Below, one piece after another: positions 1-10,163 of a stretch of DNA of 64,000 nucleotides. The stretch is from Zygaena filipendulae (lineage: Eukaryota; Arthropoda; Insecta; Lepidoptera; Zygaenidae). The stretch is from positions 141,501 to 205,500 of the forward strand of contig OU015675.1 of assembly GCA_907165275.2 (NCBI GenBank), read 5' to 3'. Under the pieces are notes generated by a model. The model had not been told where the DNA came from. It saw only the letters and a list, made by a program, of their open reading frames with translations, and did not search any database. A program made the translations under genes and the position numbers. Each line of letters begins with the position of its first letter. The first letter of the stretch is position 1.

Positions 1-852
1 GGTCCGCTCGCGATCCACCAAAACTAGATTGGTATGCCTACTACCTGTGTCTTGTTGTTTTACGAGTGCGGGTTTCGGAATTCCCGCAGGATCTCTGGTA
101 ACAGTAGCATAATCGTCACTAACACTAACACTAACACTATCTAATCGTTTCATAAATATTGATTCTTACTTTTATTTAGATCTACTACCTTTTTTGTTTG
201 CCGTTTTCTACTTAAAGGCTAAAATTCTAATTAAGGTTGAGTGATTATCATTTTAGAAACAAATTATTCTTCCTAATCTAATTACCGAGTAGCATCGGAA
301 GTGGTGCTGAAATGCTAGAGGCATTACAACCTCGCTCTCAGTCCAACCTACAAACGCTTCTGTAATATTTTGGTGAAAGTAAAATATTATAAATACGTTC
401 TATAGATATGGATTTTTTTCGATTTGTTAAGAAATTAATCAAAATAAGTCTCTGGTATTGTTTTTCTTATTATCTACCTATTAAACATATCAACATTTTT
501 ACACATCGCCCCATCAAAGTGTCACGAGACTCACAAGATCCATTGCGACGATTTAAGTTATTTATCGAAAAAGAAAATTTCTACATTTAATTATTACCTA
601 CGACATTTTTCATCTACAAATTAAAATATAAATGCTCTAAATTACTTACTAAGACGTAAATAATTAGGAATGTATAATAAAAAGGTACTTATTATTATAA
701 AAAGAAATGTTTTATTTCGAATCCCCATGAAGTTTGCCGCCTTTGCCCTCTTTTGTTGTTCTCTATTTGTAAGTAATATTCTTCAAATCAATCACTAAAC
801 CCGTGTGCAAATCACACCAACAATCATTCCCCACCACAGACAAAGATCATAT
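1..852. other. Left flank of the retrotransposon; no gene seen
   Basis: AT-rich DNA with only short random open frames. A degenerate Helitron-like core (GGAATTCCCGCAGGATC, around 77-93) and a short CTAACA-type microsatellite (117-140) are visible. A small inverted repeat with TAATATTTT arms lies near 364-390. Nothing here resembles a coding exon. Confidence 0.6.
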
Positions 853-1614
853 ATGACGGAGCAGATATGCTGCTCGTATTTTTAAAAATGGTGACGTCGG
901 CCGAGCCGACGTCACGACTTATATTTTCATCATTCATGCTTAATTATAACTATGTACGCACACAATTAATCAAATAAAATCATGTTTTAACTCACCAAAT
1001 AGTTTAATCTCACACAGTACAGTTATTACTTTCACCACAATATTAACTTATGAATCTACAACCTATTATTATCACATTCATCAAAAGTTAAACAAATACT
1101 AGGTTAATCCTTTGTTCGCTACAGTTAACAATTAGTCGTACTTCGAACAACCATTCGAGACAAAATACAAAACAAGAGTGAGGTCTATTTTCCCTCCATA
1201 AGGCAAGCCGCTCGATCAACTGACTAAAAGCGCGCGCTCGCCTCCCATTGGTCGATCGCTTCTCTGATTGGCTATTTGAAACTACACGTGTTTCCGGCGC
1301 TTTTACAACAAATTAATAACTTTTATTAAATTACTAAAGGAAATTGTCCTTATAATTCAAATAAATCAACGGCAATAATTTATCAGCGTATTGCTTCACA
1401 ATACGCTGTGTATTTCTATGAATGATAAGTAACACAGCATTACCAATTAAATGATGATTATTTTAACCGTTGTATTTATTTTTACATTAATAATGACTTG
1501 GTATTTTAATCACAAATATTAAATCACATAATATAAAGAATCTACTTAATAAATTCATCAATTGAAGGTTATAATTATTTGTAGATATGTGAACGTAACG
1601 GCTTCGCGCCGATA
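853..1614 (-). repeat. Terminal direct repeat, 3' copy of the retrotransposon
   Basis: 762 bp matching 7473-8234 without gaps and with one difference (C at 862, A at 7482). On the element's sense strand it ends ...CTCCGTCA at 854, a plausible LTR CA end. The other end is unclear: a TGTTTCAG start at 1675 next to a purine-rich tract (1676-1693 read on minus) would make the true LTR about 822 bp and leave the 5' copy shortened by about 60 bp. A 10-bp hairpin (1384-1408) and a CRE-containing palindrome (891-915) lie inside. Confidence 0.85.
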
Positions 1615-1908
1615 CGGCCATTCTGATGGACAGCGCGTGCTCTGCGCTGATCCATAAAAGTTTGCATCTGAAACAATATTTTGTTTTTCTTTTGAGGTAG
1701 CGCCTGCCATTGGCGACCTAAAATCCAATAGTTCAATATAACTGCTCCTCCAAAAGAACCAGTAAAATATTATGACTTTAATGAGCGTAAAATTGCATAG
1801 AGTTTATATCACCATGACCTTTTTTTTTACACATTGCATTACTGTTTTCCGTCTATATACGTAAACAGTTTAATTAAACATTCAGTATCTTAAGCTATTT
1901 CAAAAAGT

Positions 1909-2390
1909 GAGACTCAAAGGTCCATCTTATACTGTGGGGTGTATCCCTCTTAATATTATAATGGAGCTCAAGGTTCATTTTGACATGTTGGAACGCAACA
2001 TTCATTTTAAATCAAAAGAATGTAAATAAAGTTTAAGTTTGGGATCTTAAATCCATCTTAATGTAGATGAGACCTCACGTCTATCTTATTCTCACACTAG
2101 ACTGTGAATCAATGGAACACAAAGTTCATCTTAAATCAATCAGTATTTAAACTTTAAAATTAATGTAAGTTCGGAACATAGGTTTCATCTTTATTTGGGT
2201 GAGACTTAGCGTCTATCTTATCATTAGTGGGAACTGATATTCATCTTTTATTGAATGGGACGGTGTGTCCATCTTGTAGTTTATGGGAAATTATTTCCAT
2301 CTTTTAAAATTTGGGACTGGGTGTCCATCTTAAAATAGGTGGGCACAAATGTCCATCTTTACTGAAATGGGGAAAACAGTTCCATCTTAT
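1909..2390. repeat. Array of short palindromic units on a 27-29 bp period (class I)
   Basis: About 15 units of the form 4-base arm, about 5-base spacer, complementary arm, then ATCTT(A). Unit starts near 1909, 1936, 1963, 1990, 2041, 2069, 2114, 2172, 2201, 2229, 2257, 2285, 2313, 2341 and 2370; the last seven are spaced 28-29 bp. Arms differ between units yet most stay complementary: GGAC/GTCC, GGAT/ATCC, GAAC/GTTC, AGAC/GTCT, GGAA/TTCC. The array lies in the retrotransposon's 3' non-coding region; on its sense strand each unit reads TAAGAT followed by the hairpin. No coding function. Confidence 0.8.
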
Positions 2391-2402
2391 AAATTCATAT
2401 GT

Positions 2403-2940
2403 TAACATTGTGAACGTCTCACTACGTTACAATGCTTTACTTTTACTTTTAATAAAGTAGGTACTCATAATAATATTTTTAATAAAGCTTTGTACGCATA
2501 ATAAAAGTGAGGATTATAATCCTATCTTAACAGCTTTAATAATAATGTTTGTTATTGTGGCGTCTCACTACGCTACAATAACTAGTATAAGTTTATTTTG
2601 ATTGAGGATTAAAATCCCGTCTTATCAAATTTTTATTATTATTCCATGAATTTTACACAATGACGTAAAGGTGAGGATTTAAATCCCATCTTAAAATTTT
2701 TAATACTTAAATGATTATTACTGTAGCGTCTCACTACGCTACAATAATTTTAATTGTAATTATTATAATTATTATTCTTTTTTTTATTTTTTTTTTTTTA
2801 TTATTATTATTATTATTTTTATTTTATTTTATTTTATTTTTTTTTTTTTACATTGGGGATTAGAATCCCATCTTATCAAATTTAATAATAGTTTTTTTTT
2901 TTTTTTTTTACTGTGGCTTCTCACTACACCACAATAGTTT
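2403..2940. repeat. Mixed array: four long hairpins (class II) alternating with class I units
   Basis: Class II hairpins lie at about 2408-2433, 2552-2581, 2716-2748 and 2909-2939. Each has a CTCACT-type loop and stems of 8-13 bp such as TGTAGCGT/ACGCTACA; the stem bases vary between copies while mostly staying paired. Class I units (GGAT/ATCC arms plus ATCTTA) lie at about 2509, 2603, 2672 and 2854. A T- and ATT-rich low-complexity tract occupies 2757-2850. Confidence 0.7.
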
Positions 2941-2954
2941 TAACTGTAGATTAA

Positions 2955-3179
2955 TTCTGTAAAATTGAGGATAAAAATCCTATCTTATCAACACAATCTT
3001 TATGAAAATAATATTCACGATAAAATGAGTTCTGTAAAATTGAGGATAAAAATCCTATCTTATCAACACAATCTTTATGAAAATAATATTCACAATAAAA
3101 TGAGTTCTGTAAAATTGAGGATAAAAATCCTATCTTATCAACACAATCTTTATATAAGTAATATTCACAATAAAATAAG
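2955..3179. repeat. 75-bp tandem repeat, three copies, each with one class I hairpin
   Basis: Units 2955-3029, 3030-3104 and 3105-3179 are nearly identical and each includes AGGAT-aaaa-ATCCT followed by ATCTTATC. Because 75 is divisible by three, a repetitive 91-codon frame stays open on the plus strand, but it is a by-product of the repeat and not a credible protein. Confidence 0.85.
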
Positions 3180-3342
3180 TTTCATTATAGCTGCCAAGGA
3201 CAGGCTAATATTGAATATGAATATTGAAATTAGAAACTAGATCATATTAATAATAACAGCTTGTCGGCTGATGAACTTAAGATTCAATGAAATTCATTCT
3301 CTGTAATAGAGATAAAATCGGAAATGTTTACACTCACCATGA

Positions 3343-6300
3343 TTAATGTGGCTGAGATGAGTTACCGGTTTCATCATCTCGGTTACATGATGGTGATGCG
3401 ACTTGGGCAGCGGATTGTGATGCCGAAGTCTCGGATTCTGCTGGTTCGAGGACATCATCCTCACTCGCCGATACGGTTGCCTGGTCACCCGGCTGGGGTG
3501 CCCGTCGCAGTTGGTCATGGGACACCTTCCTGAGTCTCCCTCTTCCGACTACCTTTTTCACCAAGTAGCGATCGTTGTCAAGGACTCTGTGAACTTCAAA
3601 AGGCTCACTATACTTAGGGTCTAAACATGTTTGATTACGAGGGTTATTTTTAATAAGAACGTAATCTCCTCTTTGAAAGTGATGGATTTTGGCTTTGTTT
3701 TTGTCGAAGCGCTGCTTGTCTTTATCAGCTGTTCTTGACATTCTTTCTTGTACATGTTGTTCTAATTGATTGAAGTCAATTGCTTGTTCATCCATGTTAA
3801 CCAAATTTGCAAGTTCTGGGGGGACGCAGTGTTTGCGGCGTGTGAGTAACGTTAGTGGTGCTTCCCCGGTAACTCGGTGGGGCGTGCAATTCATTGCTAG
3901 CTGTAGGCTATCAAGAGCCGTATGCCATTGTTCAGTTTCGTAGTTTTTAATCATTGTAAGAGCATTTTTGAGGGTTGCCATTACCCGTTCGACCTGTCCG
4001 TTCGCTCGGCTGACTCCTGGCGATATGGAATGTATGTCTATTGAAAATTGCTCACAGTATGTCTTGAATTCTCCTAAAAATTCACGACCTCCGTCTACTA
4101 CAAGGAGAGATGGAGCACCAAACAAGTGGACCGTACGTTTTAAGGCAGCTAGCGTGCTGTGTGGATCCTTCCTCGTAGCATAATAAAGCAGTACGTACTT
4201 TGTAAATGCATCTATAGTTACGATGACGTATTCATGGTTTCCAGTAGTGCCCAACTTGCCTGTGATATCCATATGTATAATCTGAAATGCTGTAGTGGGC
4301 TAGGGTATGGGGTGCAATTGAGCCTGGATGGCTCCCGAAGGTCCTTTTGATGTTCAACACACAATACAATTATCAGTAAAATTACGTACCACTGTATTCA
4401 TTTTCTCGAACCAATACGAGTCTTTTATCTTTTGTAAAGTCTTCTCCCATCCCGGGTGTTTTAACGCACAGTGGTAACTATTAATTAAGCTCCATTGGAA
4501 TGCCTTGGGTACGACGATTACTTTCTGTTCAATAGACGATGGATTGACATCAGTCTTCTTGAGGATGTTATCTTCTAACGCATAGCCAGCAATGGACTCG
4601 TTACTTATTAGACTGTCTATTATTGGACGTAATACTCTATCTCGGCGTTGCTCTACTCTAAGCCACTCTAAATCTCTAGTCATTATATTAACTGTAAGAG
4701 TACCTGTATTTCTACTGAAAAAATCAGCATGCTGAAGATGCTTTCCTTTGCGATACTCAATATCAAAACCATAATTTTGTAAAAACGCCCACCATCGATA
4801 AACACGCGGAAGTAGTTCCTTTTTATGTTTGGATGCTTTTAAGGCATTACAGTCGGTTATGACCTTAAATTTGCGCCCATACAAGTACTGCCTAAAATGT
4901 TTAATAGATCTCACCACCGCCAGAGTCTCGAGCTCGTACGAATGGTAGCGGCTCTCTACCTCTGTCGTTCGCTTGCTCATGTATGCCACTGCATGATGTC
5001 GTCCGTTTATGATTTGTACGAGTACGCTGCCATAGCCCAAGCTACTTGCATCAGTATATAACTCAATCGGAGCGTCTTCCTGAAAAATAGTTAAAACAGG
5101 AGCAGACGTAAGGTGTTCGATAATTTTATTACGGGCTTGTTCCTGTCGTTCGTTCCATTCCCATTTAGCACCATTTTTAGTAAGCTCATATAATGGTATC
5201 ATAATGCGTGAAAAATTGGGAATAAAACGACGAAAGTAACTAGCCAGACCGTTAAACTGCCTTACTTGTTTCACATTGGAAGGCACAGGTGACTTTACAA
5301 GCGCCTCTATTTTATGAGGACTTGGGCGTACTTTACCATCACTGATAACGTTACCCAAGTACTCAATAGATCTTTTAAAGAAAGATGACTTTTCAATATT
5401 GATTGAAAAACCAGCTTTTTGAAGAGCAATGAAAATTTGCTCTATACGAGTAATTCCTTGTGAAAAGTCTCTACATTTGCTCAGCACATCATCTACGTAG
5501 ACTTGAGCTATGCCTGCACTCCCTAGTAATGGACTTAAGGCCCGATTGATACAACGCTGATATACTGAACAGGCATTGCTCAAGCCGAAGGGCATAGTGA
5601 GGTATTCATACAGCCCATCTGGAGTAACGAAGGCTGTTTTCTCTATAGAGCTATCCGCGATCGGTATTTGGTGAAACCCTGCCGCCATATCAAACGTGTT
5701 GTAATAGAAACCGTTAACTAAACGATCGATTTGATCTGATATTAATGGCAAAGGGTAGTGATCACGAAGTGTGTTTGAGTTTAATTCACGATAATCGACG
5801 CATAAGCGATCGTCACCATTCTTCTTTTTCACTAATATTATAGGGCTAGAATACGGTGATGTGCTTTCCCTTATAATATTGTGATCAAGAAGGTCCTTGA
5901 TAATCTTACGGACTTTCTCTTGTTCTACGGGACTAAGACGATAAGGTCTTCGTTCTACGAATTTGTTCGGATCTTTTAACCTAATTTCTAATCGACCAGT
6001 ATTTACACGAGTAGTTGGAAAACCTCGAATAAATAAGTGTGCATATTTGTTTAATAGTGTCCGCAATAAACTCATTTCAGTTTCGTCAACAAGATCACAA
6101 TTAAGATTATCAAAGATAGAATGATTAGATTGTATGTGCAATATAGTTGGTTGATGGAACAATTTTGCACCACTAGATGTTACCAATACACTAAGGTTAG
6201 TATTATTAATTAAATCCATACCAATTAAAATATTAGAAGTCATTTCATAGTCGGGTAATACGAAAAAATTTAGTTCTATGTTTACGTTATCAATTATACA

Positions 6301-7557
6301 CACCGTACTTAATGTTAAAAGTGAAATAACCGGCATTTGACCGATGCCTCTTAAATAAGTAACACTGTTTAATCTTTTCCCCGGAATTTTAGCTGCCACC
6401 GACTCGCACATTAGAGAGCATTCGGCTCCGCTATCAAAAATTGCTTGAAATGAAAAATTTCCAATAAAAATTGTCATAGCAGTTAATTTTGATGTACCCA
6501 CACAATTCACATTTGATGCCAGTGACTGATTTCGCTTGAAACAGGTATCAAATGTATGACCTACCTTACTACAGAAAGTACACTTTTGTTTACTCTGAAT
6601 CGTCTCCTTATCATCACTACGAAACGTTCTGAGGCGGCAATCACGCGTCATATGTCCAGTTTTCTTACAAATGTAACAATAAGGCAACGACTGAGAATTA
6701 CCCACGCGCATTCGCTTACTAGGTGGTACTTGATTAGAACTGGCATGAGACCGTTTAGGTCTTACAGATGATGCAATGGATATCAATTCAGGTACTGACG
6801 AGGCCCGCGCATTTAAAAGTTCAATACGTAACTTATCGTCATTAATACAACCGATTACTGCTTCCACTGCATCATCGTTACTTAATTTATCCTTTGTAAC
6901 TCGTTTCCATAAAACCCAAGCTTGTGAGAGGAATTCTGCAATATTTTTATTAGATTCATACGAGTGTTCTCTAAATTTTATAATGTCATGCGAATACCTA
7001 CTTTCTGGCTCAAAAGTAGTTATGAGGGTACTTTTTAAATCTTGCCAAGATGTTGTTGTTACCAGCCAGTTTTCCGCCCACATTTTAGCACGACCTTTTA
7101 ATAAACCACCTACCTTCATGCGAAGTTCGTAGTCAGTGAACTTGTAAGTTTCCATTGCAGTATTGATATGTTGACACCATTCACGTATACTTACATTAGT
7201 GTCAGGATCAAAAGATGGTAAAAAGATGTCATTAATTTTTACCTTTTCTTGTTGATTGATAAGACGATTTGAGACCTGCTGCATCATACCCATCATCTGC
7301 ATGAAAAACTCCGGCGGAATGCTTGTTTGCGACACAGCAGTGTTATTGTCTACGGTCGGCCCAGCTGTCACGGCTGTGGCTTGAATTGAAATATCGTCCC
7401 GACCAGGAGTACTCACAGTTTCTGTTGATTCTCCAGGATGTCCAGCAGAAGTGGATGGGCATCCCACTTCTGATGACGGAGAAGATATGCTGCTCGTATT
7501 TTTAAAAATGGTGACGTCGGCCGAGCCGACGTCACGACTTATATTTTCATCATTCAT
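3343..7557 (-). pseudogene. gag-pol polyprotein of the Ty3/gypsy element, interrupted by two stop codons
   Basis: Makes the capsid and replication enzymes of the retrotransposon. The first open part (7557-4354, 1067 codons) has, by residue: Ser/Thr-rich N-terminus (1-85), gag capsid-like region (about 105-265), two CCHC zinc knuckles (C294-C307 and C326-C339), protease motif DSG (375-377), reverse transcriptase with the YVDD catalytic box (687-690), RNase H with YTDAS (834-838), and the integrase HHCC zinc finger (H1029, H1034, C1064, C1067). A TGA stop follows immediately after the last zinc-finger Cys. A TAG lies 17 codons further on, and the same frame reopens at 4272-3343 (309 codons) with the integrase catalytic core (D,D,E residues all visible, e.g. 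VVDGG and NGQVERV) and C-terminal domain. No frameshift is needed; the defects are two in-frame nonsense codons. The protein would otherwise be about 1,400 residues, normal for gypsy gag-pol fused in one frame. Confidence 0.9.
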
Positions 7558-8234
7558 GCTTAATTATAACTATGTACGCACACAATTAATCAAATAAAAT
7601 CATGTTTTAACTCACCAAATAGTTTAATCTCACACAGTACAGTTATTACTTTCACCACAATATTAACTTATGAATCTACAACCTATTATTATCACATTCA
7701 TCAAAAGTTAAACAAATACTAGGTTAATCCTTTGTTCGCTACAGTTAACAATTAGTCGTACTTCGAACAACCATTCGAGACAAAATACAAAACAAGAGTG
7801 AGGTCTATTTTCCCTCCATAAGGCAAGCCGCTCGATCAACTGACTAAAAGCGCGCGCTCGCCTCCCATTGGTCGATCGCTTCTCTGATTGGCTATTTGAA
7901 ACTACACGTGTTTCCGGCGCTTTTACAACAAATTAATAACTTTTATTAAATTACTAAAGGAAATTGTCCTTATAATTCAAATAAATCAACGGCAATAATT
8001 TATCAGCGTATTGCTTCACAATACGCTGTGTATTTCTATGAATGATAAGTAACACAGCATTACCAATTAAATGATGATTATTTTAACCGTTGTATTTATT
8101 TTTACATTAATAATGACTTGGTATTTTAATCACAAATATTAAATCACATAATATAAAGAATCTACTTAATAAATTCATCAATTGAAGGTTATAATTATTT
8201 GTAGATATGTGAACGTAACGGCTTCGCGCCGATA
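7473..8234 (-). repeat. Terminal direct repeat, 5' copy, containing promoter, leader and gag start
   Basis: Matches 853-1614 at 761 of 762 bases. It holds a likely promoter (7838-7891), a leader of roughly 280 nt, and the gag initiator at 7557 with the first 28 codons of gag, so the coding frame crosses the repeat/internal junction at 7473. That is unusual: LTRs normally end before the primer-binding site and gag. Either gag really starts inside the LTR, or the true LTR is shorter and the 3' copy is followed by the 5' part of a second, tandem element. Confidence 0.8.
7838..7891 (-). promoter_or_regulatory. Retrotransposon promoter: two CCAAT boxes and an initiator
   Basis: On the minus strand two CCAAT pentamers (7887-7891 and 7867-7871) precede an insect-type initiator TCAGTT (7838-7843), with the presumed start about 280 nt upstream of the gag ATG at 7557. 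No TATA box is seen. The same bases are present in the 3' copy at 1218-1271. Assignment is from motifs only. Confidence 0.45.
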
Positions 8235-8879
8235 TATATAATCACTACGTTACCACAGACCCCACACAACTACAGAAGCCGCATCTTTGCAGTTTCTACG
8301 GCGATATCACTTCCCATACACCTTTCATCACAACAATAAACGCACAGAGAATTAACAACATTATCATTGAACTATTATGCTTCTAAATTCGAAGTCTCAC
8401 TGACAACTCGCCGCTGTCCTGCCGCCGGAACTGCGCGCCGCTGACAACGCGCTGACAATGCGCTGACAATGTGGTGACAATCGCGTGACAGCGTCGCCAA
8501 CCGTTCGCCGCTAATTGGTGCAAATATTTACTTCATTTGCCTGCCGGTCGTGTATCCGCTAACTATTGTTAAGCTGTTAGTAAGGCTGCATTGACGTGCA
8601 GTCTTATTATCAAAGCGATAAGGGTTATATTGGTGTGTCAATGTCGTTGGGATCGATAAGGATTAGCGTTTTGTGAAGGCGAAGCCGAGGTGGGTGGTCA
8701 GTGTGAAGGAATTATTGTGATAAATAAAGGGCCCAATTAACCGCGTGGGATCGCGGCAAACATTTCTTATTTTGTTGTCAAATAATAATTATATCTAATA
8801 TTGAAATTTATTATAAAAGTTTACATTTACTTGGCAGTTGGTACCTAAACCAAAATTTTTAGTTACCAAACGATCCCCC
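8235..8879. other. Right flank of the retrotransposon with a GC-rich minisatellite
   Basis: No gene seen. A short tandem repeat of an 11-12 bp unit (GCTGACAATGC) occupies about 8440-8494, in a GC-rich patch (8400-8520). The rest is AT-rich and unremarkable. Confidence 0.55.
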
Positions 8880-9065
8880 TCAGTTTCATTCAGATAAATT
8901 TTGGAGCTCCCGTAGGAATTCCGGGATAAAATGTACCCTGTGTCACTCAGGAACACTAGTTTTATGTAAGTGAAAGATTTTTTTAAATCTGTTAAGTGAT
9001 TTTGGAGTTACAAACAAACAAACATGCAAACAATCAAATATTTTCTCCTTTATAATATCAGTATA
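8880..9065 (-). mobile_element. Helitron-like repeat, degenerate copy
   Basis: Minus-strand copy of the family recurring through the window: core GGAGYTCCCGYRGGAATTCC next to GGGATAAAANGTACCCTGTG, ending in TTTATAATATYAGTATA. The CTAG terminus is lost. Confidence 0.65.
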
Positions 9066-9962
9066 CAAAACAAGCTGTTTCCCGCAGTTCCGTTCACAAG
9101 GTTCACGAAAGTTCACTAACTTTAAGTGAGGTACTTCTTTTCTCACGAACCGTTTGCGATGTGACGCGACTGATTTGAATGAAACTCTGTATAATGATAA
9201 ACTAAGTCTCCAGGTCAACATACTAAAATATAATAAGTATATTAAGAGTTAAGATTCCTTTGGTTTTGCTATTGGTATACGTAAGATAAGTTTCTAGTTA
9301 AATTTTATGTATATTTTTTTTCTATATGTGGAAACTACTAGGTCTAAGAAGTTTTTATATGTTATTTTTATTTTGTATTTTATGTTGTACCGTTTGTTTC
9401 CCGAAAATAAATAAATAATTTCCACATCAGAGGAAACTGCGGGCAAGAAATATTATAATCAGCAATACGAGTATGTAACTGTCAAAATAAAAATTACATG
9501 TAAGTTATTATAAACGGAATTGCTATAAAAACTCCAACAGTCTCTTTCTTCTCAGCAGTTGCTTTAAATTGGTTTGAACAGAAACTTCCGGCCCGACTCT
9601 GCAATAGCAAATCACGGATTATAAACATCAAAACGTGACAATACCACAAGCGATATCAATTACACTTTAAATAACCATTATACGACTGTAATGCGGCCCG
9701 CCGCGTCGGTGAAGCGGCTATAGGAGCACAATAAGCAGGGGCCAGTTATAGACTCCACTCGATGAAGTTCGTCACACGTTTGTGAATGAAAGGGTCGGAC
9801 TAAATGTTTCCTTAAATATAAGGGTTCAGTACACGCATAAAAACTCTTTGAATGAGATCAAACGTTTCATATATACATACAACGGAAAAACAATGTTTTA
9901 TGTATATTGAAATACGATTACTAAAAAGGGAGAAAAAATCTTGTTTGTTTGTAATCCTACTA
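9066..9962. other. Intergenic, nothing recognised
   Basis: AT-rich DNA with a short GC-rich stretch (9680-9760). No exon-like frame and no repeat that I can assign. Confidence 0.5.
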
Positions 9963-10163
9963 TCCTAGGTACTAATATTATAAATGTGAAAGTGTGGATG
10001 TTCGGATGTTTGTTACTCAATCACGCAAAAACGGCTGAACGGATTTGGATGAAATTTGGTATGCACGTTGTGAAGGGTACAAAGAAGGACATAGGGTACT
10101 TTTATCCCGGAATTCCTGCGGGAACTCCGAAATTACCGCGAGTGGAACCGCGGGCCCCAGCTA
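9963..10163 (+). mobile_element. Helitron-like repeat, near full length
   Basis: Starts TCCTAGGTACTAATATTATA and runs through TCACGCAAAAACGGCTGAACGG and the GGAATTCCTGCGGGAACTCC core to a degenerate CCCAGCTATT end where CTAG is expected. Orientation plus. Confidence 0.75.

Larger units (their letters stand above)
853..8234 (-). mobile_element. Ty3/gypsy-type LTR retrotransposon, young insertion, minus strand
   Basis: Two direct repeats (853-1614 and 7473-8234) at a constant offset of 6620 bp bracket a gag-pol frame read on the minus strand in the order zinc-knuckle gag, aspartic protease, reverse transcriptase, RNase H, integrase; that order identifies the Ty3/gypsy superfamily. No env-like frame follows integrase, so it looks like a retrotransposon rather than an errantivirus. 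Between the pol stop (3343) and the 3' terminal repeat lie about 1.7 kb of non-coding DNA with a hairpin-motif array. A possible 4-bp target duplication ATAT (849-852 and 8232-8235) fits only if the element ends at 8231, and it is weak in such AT-rich DNA. No clear tRNA primer-binding site was found. Confidence 0.9.

Noticed and set aside
1909..2390. CRISPR array
   Set aside because: Regular 28-bp spacing invites the idea, but there are no constant full-length repeats or variable spacers, and this is an animal genome.
2965..3240. 91-codon repetitive protein
   Set aside because: It is the translation of a 75-bp tandem repeat whose length is a multiple of three, inside the retrotransposon's non-coding region on the opposite strand.
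4300..4356. Programmed stop-codon readthrough in pol
   Set aside because: Two different stops occur 18 codons apart inside integrase with no retroviral-type readthrough context; loss of function is simpler.
833..8260. ACCACAGAC (833-841, 8252-8260) as target duplication of the retrotransposon
   Set aside because: The repeats do not abut the element ends and a 9-bp duplication is not typical of Ty3/gypsy; likely coincidence.
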